Of a stretch of 64,000 nucleotides of DNA, positions 1 through 8,291 are shown one piece after another. Origin of the DNA: Gammaproteobacteria bacterium (lineage in GTDB: Bacteria; Pseudomonadota; Gammaproteobacteria; DSM-16500). A program made the translations under genes and the position numbers. The notes beneath the pieces were generated by a model, which was not told the DNA's origin, searched no databases, and worked only from the letters and a program-made list of their open reading frames with translations. Each line of letters opens with the position of its first letter. Positions within the stretch are counted from its first letter, which is position 1. The stretch is from NCBI GenBank assembly GCA_021325575.1, contig JAJPGW010000011.1, positions 1 to 64,000 of the forward strand. The letters are read 5' to 3'.

Positions 1-13
1 AAACAGGGGAATT

Positions 14-217
14 ATGAATACAGAACGTCCTTACAAAAAACTCTACCGCTCACGCAGAGATCGCATGATTGCAGGTGTCTGTGGAGGCCTTGCGGATTAT
101 TTTGGAGTCGACCCGACTTGGGTTAGATTGATTTTTATTTTGTTCTTTTTTCTGGGTGGGTCGGCGCTTTTGGTTTATATCATTATGTGGTTGATTGTGC
201 CGGTTTCGCCGGATTGA
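14..217 (+). CDS. PspC domain-containing small membrane protein
   Basis: A 67-residue protein that is almost entirely one PspC domain: a basic N-terminus (RSRRDRMIAGVCGGLADYFG, residues 13-32) followed by one long hydrophobic stretch (about 39-63) ending in the typical IMWLIVPV. PspC proteins sit in the inner membrane; in Escherichia coli PspC takes part in the phage-shock envelope response, but small stand-alone PspC-domain proteins like this one mostly have no assigned role. The start has an AGGGGA ribosome-binding site 5-6 bases upstream. No other psp gene is visible in the window, so a full Psp response cannot be inferred from here. Confidence 0.88.
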   Translation: MNTERPYKKLYRSRRDRMIAGVCGGLADYFGVDPTWVRLIFILFFFLGGSALLVYIIMWLIVPVSPD

Positions 218-224
218 GCTTGTT

Positions 225-280
225 GTCATCCCCGCGAAAGCGGGGACCTCTTGAAAGATCCCCGCTTTCGGGGGGATGAC
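225..280. repeat. Palindromic intergenic repeat (GTCATCCCCGC type)
   Basis: Two near-perfect inverted arms, GTCATCCCCGCGAAAGCGG... (225-246) and its complement ending ...GGGGGGATGAC (259-280), with a short loop, and each arm contains its own small GC-rich hairpin (CCCCGC-GAAA-GCGGGG). It lies in the gap between the convergent PspC and LigD-like genes and could end transcription from either side, although there is no clean T-run. Similar GTCATCCCCGCGAAAGCGGGGA elements are known as dispersed repeats in many proteobacteria. Confidence 0.8.
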
Positions 281-294
281 GAGGAAATGAAAAA

Positions 295-1716
295 CTACTT
301 AATTGCTAATGATTGCTTCAAATCAAAAAAATCTTTCCATGGATCTTTTTTCAATTTCTCCAATCGCTTTAAAACCGTTTCTACCGTAAAAAAAGTATCT
401 TTATAATTATTCGTTAACTCATCCCAATGAAGCGGCGTCGATACCGGTGCGTGAAGACGCGCGCGAGTCGAATAAGGGGAAACCGAAGTTGCGCCTTTGA
501 TGTTGCGAAAATAATCGAGAAAGATTTTCCCTTTGCGAATATTTTTGGTCATCTTGCTGACGTATTTTTTCGGATCACTCATTACTAAAAAATTCACTAG
601 CGTTCCAGCAAATGTTTTCACGTAATCCCAATCATAGAGTGGTTTGATCGGAATCACGACATGCAATCCTTTGCCGCCGGTCGTTTTTACAAAACTTTTT
701 AAACCAAAATCATCCAGATGCTCTTTCACCGTAAAAGCTGCATCAACCACTTTTTTCCAAGGCACATCTTCAGCAGGATCTAAGTCGAAAACAATCATGT
801 CTGGTTTATCAATATTTCGCAAGGGGCTACCCCAAATATGAATTTCAAGCACGGCTAATTGTGCCAATGCTTGCAATCCCTGATTATTTTTAATGTAGAC
901 AAAGGATTTATCATTAAAAATAGTTGCGTTTTTTTCCTGAAGATTTTTTTGGAAAAAACATTTTTGATAACCATCGGGGCATCGCAATAAACTCAGCGGA
1001 CGCTTTGTGATATAAGGCAAAATCCAATCTTTTACTTCAGCATAATAGTCCGCAATTTGTGATTTAGAAATATCATCTTCAGGATATAAAATTTTATCGG
1101 GATTCGTCAGATTGGATGTGGTTTTTTTAGCAGACGAATTCCAAACCTTATGCGAACCTTCTGCAATTTGATCCATGGTGCGATTAGATTTCACGCTTTT
1201 TGTTTTTTTCAGTGTAACATCAAATTTAGCTAGCGGTTTCGCATACTTATCGTTAATTTTAAATAACAACCAGCTTTTAGGATCACTTCTAATTCGAATT
1301 AATTTCCAGAGACCTTTTAATTTTTTCCCTTCCAATTTAAACGTCATGCTGCCTTTTTTATAAGCCGCAAGCGGATCCGCATCTTCACTCACCCACTCGC
1401 CTTTGTCCCAAAGCATGACCGTGCCGCCGCCATATTGACCTTTAGGAATAATGCCTTCGAAATTTCCGTATTCTAGCGGATGATCTTCGACATGCATCGC
1501 TAATCGTTTGACAGAAGGATCAAGACAAGGCCCTTTCGGCACCGCCCAGCTTTTTAAAACCCCGTCTAATTCCAATCGAAAATCATAATGCAAATGACTT
1601 GCTGCATGTTTTTGAATAATGTAAAGCCGTTTTTTGCTTGAGGATTTTTTTACTTTACCAGCCGGCTCACTGGTTTTTTTAAAATTCCGTTTTTGGCGAT
1701 ATAATTTTAAGCTCAT
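295..1716 (-). CDS. LigD-like 3'-phosphoesterase/polymerase protein without a ligase domain
   Basis: Bacterial non-homologous end-joining LigD normally has phosphoesterase (PE), ATP-dependent ligase and polymerase (Pol) domains, about 800 residues or more. This 473-residue protein has PE (about 28-165) joined directly to Pol (about 200-465). PE catalytic residues are all visible: H37, H43, D45, R47 (within QKHAASHLHYDFRLELDG), H79 and Y83 (EDHPLEY). Pol begins with LTNPDKILYPEDD and carries the metal-binding FDLDP (D311, D313) and a third Asp in FLDYFR (D401). The ligase KxDG region is absent, not broken: there are only about 35 residues of linker. The start at 1716 was chosen over 1722 because AGGA lies five bases before it. 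No Ku gene is in the window. Likely role is end processing and gap filling or ribonucleotide addition in break repair, with ligation by another enzyme. Confidence 0.88.
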   Translation of the reverse strand: MSLKLYRQKRNFKKTSEPAGKVKKSSSKKRLYIIQKHAASHLHYDFRLELDGVLKSWAVPKGPCLDPSVKRLAMHVEDHPLEYGNFEGIIPKGQYGGGTVMLWDKGEWVSEDADPLAAYKKGSMTFKLEGKKLKGLWKLIRIRSDPKSWLLFKINDKYAKPLAKFDVTLKKTKSVKSNRTMDQIAEGSHKVWNSSAKKTTSNLTNPDKILYPEDDISKSQIADYYAEVKDWILPYITKRPLSLLRCPDGYQKCFFQKNLQEKNATIFNDKSFVYIKNNQGLQALAQLAVLEIHIWGSPLRNIDKPDMIVFDLDPAEDVPWKKVVDAAFTVKEHLDDFGLKSFVKTTGGKGLHVVIPIKPLYDWDYVKTFAGTLVNFLVMSDPKKYVSKMTKNIRKGKIFLDYFRNIKGATSVSPYSTRARLHAPVSTPLHWDELTNNYKDTFFTVETVLKRLEKLKKDPWKDFFDLKQSLAIK

Positions 1717-1809
1717 ACTCATCCTGAGAAACGTTGCCTTGAAGTTATCCTTACGATAATATCACTCCTTGATTTGGTTATGGAAAATTTTTTTATTCAA
1801 AGGAATTTT

Positions 1810-2844
1810 ATGAGAAAAAATTTATTAGTCTTATCGGCGGCAGGTTCTTTTACTCTTTTGTCCGGTGCAGTATTAGCTGATATTCCAGTTACCACACCTG
1901 GATTTTCGATTAGCGTCTCGGGACTTTATTTACAACCGAACGCAGATAATATGACTTACGCCGTTTATACAACGCCACTGCCCCTAACCACACCCAATTG
2001 GCAACAATTGACGGTAAAACCGAGTTATCACGGCGCATTTGATTTAGGACTGATGTATAACTTTTGCGATCCAACAAATCATGCGAATCTCGATTGGCTG
2101 CATTTGAATACCCGCGATTCTGATTCATACAGTACAAGCACACCAGGCACTTCTGTTGCGCCCCCCTATTATTTTGGCCCACTGGCACAAGCACTCGTCG
2201 GTACCAGTGCGAGCAGTACCGCTAATTTTGATATTGATAATGTCAACCTTGTTTTTGGTCATCTCATCAATATTAGCAATAATATCCAGCTGGATCCGTT
2301 TGCTGGCCTTCAGTTTGCCTATCTTTATCAAGATATTATTACAAATAACGTCGGCAGTGATTCATCTAGTCGCCCCTACTCGATTACCTCCAACTACAAA
2401 TCTCGATTTGCCGGTTTAGGGCCGCGCTTAGGGATCGATGGCACCTACTTTTTTAACTGCGCTTTTGGCTTGACTGCCAAGATGGCTGGCGCATTAATGG
2501 TGGGCTCGATGCAATCGGATTCGGATTTTAATTCATTTGGCGCAGGTAACCCTATCACGGCCAACACGAAACTTGCCGATCAAACTTTAAATAAAGTTGT
2601 ACCTGAAATGGATGGTGCGTTGGAAGCCAATTACCGAATCCCACTGAAATCGAATGGTTCCAGTGTGACCTTTGCACTGGGCTATATGGTCCAGGAATAT
2701 TTTAATGCGATCAATCAAGTGGTGCCGACTGCCCTTGTGCCTGGCGCATTTAACGGGGGAACCATTGCCATCGAAACGTCCGAACAAAGCACAAGTCACT
2801 TAAGCATGAACGGCCCTTATTTTAATATTACCTGGAAAATATGA
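1810..2844 (+). CDS. Legionella-type major outer membrane protein family porin
   Basis: Precursor of 344 residues with a clear signal peptide (MRKNLLVLSAAGSFTLLSGAVLA, cut near residue 23) and a beta-barrel body of alternating aromatic strands ending in the outer-membrane type FNITWKI. The N-terminal GLYLQPNADNMTYAVY and the segment GLMYNFCDPTNHANLDWLHL match the pattern of the Legionella OMP family. The start at 1810 has AAAGGA about six bases upstream; an upstream in-frame ATG at 1774 would bury the signal peptide. The stop overlaps the next gene's start by four bases, suggesting co-transcription. Function is inferred as porin or surface protein of the outer membrane. Confidence 0.82.
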   Translation: MRKNLLVLSAAGSFTLLSGAVLADIPVTTPGFSISVSGLYLQPNADNMTYAVYTTPLPLTTPNWQQLTVKPSYHGAFDLGLMYNFCDPTNHANLDWLHLNTRDSDSYSTSTPGTSVAPPYYFGPLAQALVGTSASSTANFDIDNVNLVFGHLINISNNIQLDPFAGLQFAYLYQDIITNNVGSDSSSRPYSITSNYKSRFAGLGPRLGIDGTYFFNCAFGLTAKMAGALMVGSMQSDSDFNSFGAGNPITANTKLADQTLNKVVPEMDGALEANYRIPLKSNGSSVTFALGYMVQEYFNAINQVVPTALVPGAFNGGTIAIETSEQSTSHLSMNGPYFNITWKI

Positions 2845-3890
2845 CCCGAATTGCGATTTTTTTTGTAACCGTATTTTTCTCAGCTGCGCTGTCTGCAGCT
2901 GAGAATGTATTTTATGTTTTGCATTACAAAAATAATCCCGCTGAATCACAAAAAATTGTTGATACGGTTTCAGCGCATCATGATGCAATTCAAGTGCTTA
3001 TTTCACAAGCTTTTTTGATCAAAAAGGATGGCACCGTCAGCGGATACTATGATCAATCCCTTTTTAATTATGCTAAAAAAAATAATATAAAATTTTTAGC
3101 CATGGTTACCAATGCGGTTTTTGACAATGAACTCAGTCATAAATTTTTTACCAATAAAAAAGCGCAAGAAAAAGCGCTAAAATCCCTAATCGACATTTGC
3201 AAACAAAATCATTTTGATGGTGTGCAACTCGATATTGAAATGGTTTGGGAAAAAGATAAAGAGGCGCTGACTCATTTTTATCAGGAAGCTTTCGATCTGT
3301 TACATAAAAATGGCTTTATTGTCAGCATCGCTATTCCGCCTGTTATTTCAGATGGTCCATTTAATACGGCTTATCAAAAAAGATTATATAAAAATGCCGG
3401 TGGCGCTTATGATTTGAAAAAAATCGGCAATGCTGCTGATTTTGTTACCCTCATGGCATACGATCAACATTTTGGCCGTGTGACACCGGGTGCAGTTGCT
3501 GGCTACTCCTGGATGGAAGCGTCTATAAAACACACTTTGAAATTAATTCCGGAGAATAAAATTTCGCTAGGAATTCCAACGTATTCTCGTTTTTGGTACA
3601 CCGGCAAAGATAGTACAGGACAAATACGAATTCAAAACGATACTCTCAGCTACGCAACGGCTATGAAAATAATTAATAAAAATAACGCACCCCTTTTCTG
3701 GGACAAGTATGCTAAAGTGCCTTATTCGTTTTATGAGCACAATGGCTTGAATGAATTTATGTTTATTGAAGATGCAGCATCCATTCAGGCTAAACTTAAT
3801 TTAGTGAGCAAATATCATTTACGCGGCGCATCATTTTTTCGAATTGGCACTGAAGATCCCGCGATCTGGAAAATAATAACTAACAAGTGA
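2841..3890 (+). CDS. Secreted glycoside hydrolase family 18-like protein
   Basis: 349 residues with an N-terminal signal peptide (MTRIAIFFVTVFFSAALSAAE). The body is a GH18-type TIM barrel: the active-site strand reads FDGVQLDIEMV (about 125-135), which keeps the terminal DxE with the presumed proton-donor Glu but has Gln in place of the middle Asp of the chitinase DGxDxDxE motif. LMAYDQH (about 205-211) and GIPTYSRFWYTG match later GH18 strands. This version resembles the YaaH/spore-cortex branch acting on peptidoglycan-like sugars more than true chitinases. It overlaps the upstream OMP gene by ATGA and is followed by DUF2062, so probably one transcript. Substrate unknown; cell-wall or host glycan are both possible. 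Confidence 0.8.
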   Translation: MTRIAIFFVTVFFSAALSAAENVFYVLHYKNNPAESQKIVDTVSAHHDAIQVLISQAFLIKKDGTVSGYYDQSLFNYAKKNNIKFLAMVTNAVFDNELSHKFFTNKKAQEKALKSLIDICKQNHFDGVQLDIEMVWEKDKEALTHFYQEAFDLLHKNGFIVSIAIPPVISDGPFNTAYQKRLYKNAGGAYDLKKIGNAADFVTLMAYDQHFGRVTPGAVAGYSWMEASIKHTLKLIPENKISLGIPTYSRFWYTGKDSTGQIRIQNDTLSYATAMKIINKNNAPLFWDKYAKVPYSFYEHNGLNEFMFIEDAASIQAKLNLVSKYHLRGASFFRIGTEDPAIWKIITNK

Positions 3891-3897
3891 GAAAGGC

Positions 3898-4422
3898 GTG
3901 AAAAAGCTGTTAAAAAAAATTTCCGACAAAAAAAAATTAAAAAAATCCGCTGAATCGATAGGCCTCAAAGGAATTCTGGATCATTCATTTTTATGGACAT
4001 TTAACTGTCAGTCGGTGGCGATTGGAACGGCCATCGGATTATTTGTAGGGATGATTCCACTCATACCTTGTCAAACTATCATAGCTATTATTCTTTGCCT
4101 GATATTACGGGGTAATTTTGCGATCGCTTTCGCCGTTTCCTGGATCAGTAATCCCATTACGATTTTGCCATTGGCTTATTTAACTTACCTCATTGGCAAT
4201 TTTATTATTGGAGAAAAAGGTTCATCCGTCATTTTACAAAAAATGAATTGGAATATTTTTAAAAGTGATCATATCTGGTCATCGTTCGTTACCTTATCAA
4301 CTCAGTTTGGTAAAGCATTTTTTATTGGTCTACCTGTTATTGCCTTAAGTGCTGCTTTAATAGGGTATTTACTGGTTGTTATTGGCTGGCAGATTATTTG
4401 CATTATTCGCAAAATAAAGTGA
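3898..4422 (+). CDS. DUF2062 membrane protein
   Basis: 174 residues starting with GTG at 3898, preceded by GAAAGG. A very basic N-terminus (MKKLLKKISDKKKLKKSAES) leads into the DUF2062 core: LWTFNCQSVAIGTAIGLFVGMIPLIPCQTI, then ISNPITILPLAY, and a C-terminal membrane helix (about 140-165). DUF2062 proteins are small inner-membrane proteins of unknown activity, sometimes found next to glycosyltransferases or cell-wall genes. Here it follows the GH18-like gene by seven bases, so a shared envelope role is plausible but not shown. Confidence 0.85.
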   Translation: MKKLLKKISDKKKLKKSAESIGLKGILDHSFLWTFNCQSVAIGTAIGLFVGMIPLIPCQTIIAIILCLILRGNFAIAFAVSWISNPITILPLAYLTYLIGNFIIGEKGSSVILQKMNWNIFKSDHIWSSFVTLSTQFGKAFFIGLPVIALSAALIGYLLVVIGWQIICIIRKIK

Positions 4423-4453
4423 TACTAATTAGGCCTAAACAATAGAATTTTCA

Positions 4454-5581
4454 ATGATGAAAGCCAAACCGCATGGTTTTGTGAAATTTGACCCACAAAC
4501 ACGCCAGCTTATTTGCCAGGGCGAATGGGATCTTGCTAACGTCAATATTATCCAGCAGGAATTAAAAAAAATTTCGCTTCCAAGTAGCGGTGATGTGTTA
4601 GTTGATGGCGCATCGATTACCAAAATGGATAGTTCTGGCGCTTGCATTCTTTCTGATTGGATGAATCAAATCAGTAAAAAAGGCTTAAAAATTCATCTCC
4701 AGAATTTTTCCGAAAAACATAATAAATTACTAGCCCTGATTGAAAAACAAATCGCCCATCGAAAACCCTTGCCACCCATACACTATTTAGGCCCTATTCC
4801 TAAATTAGGTAAAATGACCATGGGCATAATCGATGAAGTAATGGAGTATCTATCATTCATCGGTAAGTTGACGATGGAATTTCTCCGAATCATTGCTCGC
4901 CCAACTCATATCCGCTGGCGAGCAATTGTCAATATTATAGATTTATCGGGTTTTGATGCCCTGCCTATTATCGCATTACTCTCTTTCATGATTGGTATCG
5001 TGATTGCTTATCAAATGGCGCTTCAATTACGAAATTATGGCGCGAATATTTTTATTGTTGATCTACTGGGATTATCTGTCTTACGTGAGTTTGGGCCTTT
5101 GATTACAGCAATTATGGTGGCGGGCAGGACAGGTTCTGCCTTCACGGCACAATTGGGTATCATGAAAATCAATCAGGAAATTGACGCGCTAGACACCATG
5201 GGTGTGACGCCTGCTGAGGTATTACTACTGCCCCGCATACTAGGTTTATTGATCGCGCTGCCCTTATTAACCATGTGGGCCAATATATTTGGTGTTCTAG
5301 GTGGCATGGTCATGGCGAACAATATGCTGGATATTTCCTGGCATAATTTTCTCATTCGTTTTCAAGAACAAATTCCGTTGCGCGCGCTCATCATAGGTCT
5401 TGGCAAAGCGCCGGTCTTTGCACTCATTATCAGCAGCATCGGTTGTTTTGAAGGCATGCAAGTGGGAGGCAGCGCTGACAGTGTTGGAAAAAAGACGACA
5501 CAAAGTGTGGTGTTATCGATTTTCTTTATTATTATTGTGGATGCAATCTTTTCCATTATTTTCAGTAAATTTAAACTATGA
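4454..5581 (+). CDS. STAS-MlaE fusion: ABC lipid-transporter permease
   Basis: 375 residues. Residues about 10-105 form a STAS domain (LICQGEWDLANVNIIQQEL and VDGASITKMDSSGACIL), the role played by separate MlaB in E. coli; about 125-375 is the MlaE permease with its typical LREFGPLITAIMVAGRTGSAFTAQLG motif and GVTPAEVLLLPRILGLLIALP. It is the inner-membrane channel of an MCE-type phospholipid transporter working with the ATPase, MCE and lipoprotein genes just downstream. The stop overlaps the next start by four bases. Two adjacent ATG codons (4454, 4457) are possible; the ribosome-binding site is weak for both. Confidence 0.92.
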   Translation: MMKAKPHGFVKFDPQTRQLICQGEWDLANVNIIQQELKKISLPSSGDVLVDGASITKMDSSGACILSDWMNQISKKGLKIHLQNFSEKHNKLLALIEKQIAHRKPLPPIHYLGPIPKLGKMTMGIIDEVMEYLSFIGKLTMEFLRIIARPTHIRWRAIVNIIDLSGFDALPIIALLSFMIGIVIAYQMALQLRNYGANIFIVDLLGLSVLREFGPLITAIMVAGRTGSAFTAQLGIMKINQEIDALDTMGVTPAEVLLLPRILGLLIALPLLTMWANIFGVLGGMVMANNMLDISWHNFLIRFQEQIPLRALIIGLGKAPVFALIISSIGCFEGMQVGGSADSVGKKTTQSVVLSIFFIIIVDAIFSIIFSKFKL

Positions 5582-6354
5582 CGACTGAAGAACCGATCAT
5601 TGAAGTTAAAAATGTGAAAGTCCAACTGGGCGGAACTTACGTCCATAAAGGTATTAATCTAACGGTGAATCGCGGTGAAATTTTTGGCATTGTAGGTGGC
5701 AGCGGTTCCGGTAAAACAACCTTGCTGCGCGAACTTTTAATGTTATTACGGCCCGATTCGGGTTCTATTAAAGTTTTTAATCAAGAACTGACAACGGCAA
5801 GCCCTGCGACGCAATTAGCGATACAACGCCGCTGGGGAGTTTTATTTCAGCAAAATGCTTTGTTTAGTTCACTCAATGTACTTGAAAACGCTTCTTTTCC
5901 ATTGATAGAACATACCGATCTTGATAAACAATTTATAGAAGAGTTAGCTTTATTAAAAATTTTAGCTGTCGGATTGCCCAGTGATTCAGCTATTAAATTT
6001 CCCTCTGAATTAAGCGGGGGCATGCAAAAAAGGGCCGCTCTCGCTCGCGCAATTGTTATGGACCCGGAAATCCTATTTCTGGACGAACCGACCGCTGGGC
6101 TTGATCCGGATAGCGCATCGGGCCTCGATGAGTTAGTATTAAATCTACAGGCGACATTAGGTTTAACGGTCGTCGTGGTGACCCATGATTTGGATACGTT
6201 ATGGCGCATTACAAATCGTGTTGCATTTTTGGGTGAAGGCAAGGTATTGTGTATAGATCCTATGCAGAAATTAGTGGAAAATCCCCATCCACTGATACAA
6301 GAATTTTTTAACGGGCCGAGGGGAAAATTAGCGGCCGAAAGGAACAACGAATAA
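5578..6354 (+). CDS. MlaF-type ABC transporter ATPase
   Basis: 258 residues with all ABC ATPase motifs: Walker A GGSGSGKTT (about 37-45), Q-loop LFQQNALF, signature LSGGMQKRAALARA (about 144-157) and Walker B ILFLDEPTAGLDP, then the H-loop VVVTHD. Sequence style is MlaF/Ttg2A, the ATPase driving MCE-type lipid movement between the inner and outer membrane. It overlaps the STAS-permease gene by ATGA and is followed three bases later by the MCE gene, so translation is probably coupled. Confidence 0.93.
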   Translation: MTTEEPIIEVKNVKVQLGGTYVHKGINLTVNRGEIFGIVGGSGSGKTTLLRELLMLLRPDSGSIKVFNQELTTASPATQLAIQRRWGVLFQQNALFSSLNVLENASFPLIEHTDLDKQFIEELALLKILAVGLPSDSAIKFPSELSGGMQKRAALARAIVMDPEILFLDEPTAGLDPDSASGLDELVLNLQATLGLTVVVVTHDLDTLWRITNRVAFLGEGKVLCIDPMQKLVENPHPLIQEFFNGPRGKLAAERNNE

Positions 6355-6357
6355 ACC

Positions 6358-7113
6358 ATGGAAACCAATGTAAATTATACGATAGTGGGTGCCTTTGTGA
6401 TTAGTCTCACGGCAGCTATTATTCTTGCGATTATCTGGCTTTCATCGGGTCTATCGACTTACGATTACACCACTTACAAAGTTTACATGAAAGAATCGGT
6501 TTCGGGACTCAGTATTGATTCTCCGGTTGAATTTAATGGCGTCAATGTGGGTAACGTAACTAGCATTGAAATCAATCATCGCAATCCTCAATTGGTAAAA
6601 GTCCTGATAAAAGTAAAAAACGATACCCCTATCACCATGGGTACGCGCGCAAAACTCGATGTGCGATCACTGAGCGGGCTCGCTTATATCCAACTTCAAG
6701 ATAAAGGGCTAGATATGCGTCCGCTGGTTAAGGAAAAAGACCAGGATTATCCGATTATTAGCACCATCCCATCGATTTTAGTACGCTTGGACACGGCGTT
6801 GACTCAATTAAATGATAGTTTCCACCAGTTAAGTTATTCCATTCGCTCATTACTGGATAAACAAAATTTACAATCGATCAAAGAAATCCTGATTAATTTA
6901 AATGAAGCCAGTAAACAATTTTCACCCTTATTAATTTCCGGTCAAAAAACATTTCATGTTTTGCAAACCCAAACGTTGCCCGGCGCAAATGAATCATTAA
7001 TGCGAATTGATCAAATGTCGCAAGATTTAAATGATCTATCGCTGCAATTAAAACAAAATCCATCGATTTTAATTCGCGGTAGAGCACAAAGACCACCAGG
7101 ACCCGGAGAATAA
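6358..7113 (+). CDS. MlaD-family MCE substrate-binding protein
   Basis: 251 residues: one N-terminal transmembrane anchor (about 10-30) and an MCE domain (about 37-115: YKVYMKESVSGLSIDSPVEFNGVNVGNVTSIEI). The rest (about 130-240) is helical with heptad-like leucines, ending in a short basic, proline-rich tail (RGRAQRPPGPGE). MCE proteins form hexameric periplasmic rings that pass phospholipids. It is longer than E. coli MlaD (183 residues) because of the helical tail, as in YebT/PqiB-like and Legionella MCE proteins. Third gene of the transporter operon. Confidence 0.92.
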   Translation: METNVNYTIVGAFVISLTAAIILAIIWLSSGLSTYDYTTYKVYMKESVSGLSIDSPVEFNGVNVGNVTSIEINHRNPQLVKVLIKVKNDTPITMGTRAKLDVRSLSGLAYIQLQDKGLDMRPLVKEKDQDYPIISTIPSILVRLDTALTQLNDSFHQLSYSIRSLLDKQNLQSIKEILINLNEASKQFSPLLISGQKTFHVLQTQTLPGANESLMRIDQMSQDLNDLSLQLKQNPSILIRGRAQRPPGPGE

Positions 7114-7719
7114 ATGCAAACAAAAAAAATGATGTTTGTTATTACTTTTTTGTCCATGTTATTTTTGATAACGGGATGTTCGTTATTTTCTCCCGTCAAA
7201 GGACCTGACAATACTTTTCTCATTAGAACCGTCCCATGTCCTCATGAAAAATGGCCAGGACGTCCCATTAATCTTTTAGTGCTTCCAACCGGGTCGAACT
7301 CTATCTACAACACAACCGATATGGCCTATTCAACTTCTTGCTATCAACTTAGTTTTTATGCCAAAAATGGTTGGGCCGCGCCACCCGCTCGCATGATGCA
7401 ACCTTTACTCGTCGAAACCTTACAGAGAACGCATTATTTTCACGTAGTCGATTCAGCGCCGATTTCTGCAAGCTATGATTATGTTTTAAGTACGCAGCTA
7501 ATCGAATTACGACAAGTCTTTTGTGGCTGCCACAGTGAAGTGCATTTGAAAGTCAGCGCACAATTAACGAATACTGCTACCAATCGTGTAATAGCCTCTC
7601 GAGAATTTGAGGTCATAGAACCCGCAGCACCCAATCCTTGCGGCGGCGTGATCGCAGCGAATCGCGCGATGGCGTATGTGTTAAATCAAATTGCGAATTT
7701 TTGTTTAAGAAAGTTGTAA
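7114..7719 (+). CDS. ABC-transport auxiliary lipoprotein (PqiC/ABC_trans_aux-like)
   Basis: 201 residues with a lipoprotein signal (LLFLITGCSLF; lipidated Cys near residue 22). The mature part matches the ABC transport auxiliary family: the RTVPCPHEKWPGRPINLLVLP start, a YSTSCYQL segment and the VETLQRTHYFHVVDSAP region before repeated beta strands. Such lipoproteins (PqiC in E. coli) are outer-membrane partners of MCE systems. The ATG directly abuts the stop of the MCE gene, so it closes a four-gene operon with no separate MlaC-like carrier. Confidence 0.85.
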   Translation: MQTKKMMFVITFLSMLFLITGCSLFSPVKGPDNTFLIRTVPCPHEKWPGRPINLLVLPTGSNSIYNTTDMAYSTSCYQLSFYAKNGWAAPPARMMQPLLVETLQRTHYFHVVDSAPISASYDYVLSTQLIELRQVFCGCHSEVHLKVSAQLTNTATNRVIASREFEVIEPAAPNPCGGVIAANRAMAYVLNQIANFCLRKL

Positions 7720-7745
7720 ATAACGTTTTGAAATGGAGTTCACGG

Positions 7746-8291
7746 ATGAAAAATAAAGTTACCCTTTTGCTCAGCACGTTTTTTTTAATTTTTTCTGTCA
7801 ATATTTTTGCTGACACCATAGATCAAAGTGTTGTTTCCTACGTCAGCGACAGCATTACAACCGCTTTTATCAAAACAAAATTAGCCGTGGACAAAAATAT
7901 TAATAATTCCGATGTGAATGTCACAACCACTAATGGTGTTGTGACATTAGCTGGCGCTGTCAATTCTCAATTTGAAATTGCTGAATTAAAACAGCTAGCC
8001 GCTTCGACTTCCGGCGTGAAACAAGTTGACACCACCAATTTAATTATCAAAAAAAGCCGCCAACCGTTTAAAGACTGCTGGATTACGTTAAAAACCAAAT
8101 TATTTTTCTTAAAAGAAAAATTAATCAATAAAAAACAACTGCCCTTTTTTGCTATTCATGTCGAAACGCATAATGGCATCGTTTATTTATCGGGTAATGT
8201 GAAAAATCTGGTCGAAGCGCAAAATGCAACCATGCTTGCTCAGTCAATCGATGGTGTGGATCGAGTCGTGTCGGTGATGAAAATTCAATAA
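7746..8291 (+). CDS. Periplasmic protein with two BON domains
   Basis: 181 residues from ATG 7746, which gives a good signal peptide (MKNKVTLLLSTFFLIFSVNIFA); the longer reading frame from 7638 would overlap the lipoprotein gene and hide the signal. Two BON domains follow: about 34-95 (ITTAFIKTKLAVDKNINNSD ... VTLAGAVNS) and about 112-180 (FFAIHVETHNGIVYLSGNV). BON domains bind phospholipid or membranes (OsmY, DolP), which fits its position after a lipid-transport operon. It ends overlapping the convergent toxin gene by seven bases. Confidence 0.87.
   Translation: MKNKVTLLLSTFFLIFSVNIFADTIDQSVVSYVSDSITTAFIKTKLAVDKNINNSDVNVTTTNGVVTLAGAVNSQFEIAELKQLAASTSGVKQVDTTNLIIKKSRQPFKDCWITLKTKLFFLKEKLINKKQLPFFAIHVETHNGIVYLSGNVKNLVEAQNATMLAQSIDGVDRVVSVMKIQ

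Noticed and set aside
1774-1809. Upstream ATG of the Legionella-type OMP gene
   Set aside because: It would place 12 residues before the signal peptide; ATG 1810 has the ribosome-binding site.
7638-7745. Longer start of the BON-domain gene
   Set aside because: It overlaps the lipoprotein gene and hides a clear signal peptide that begins at 7746.
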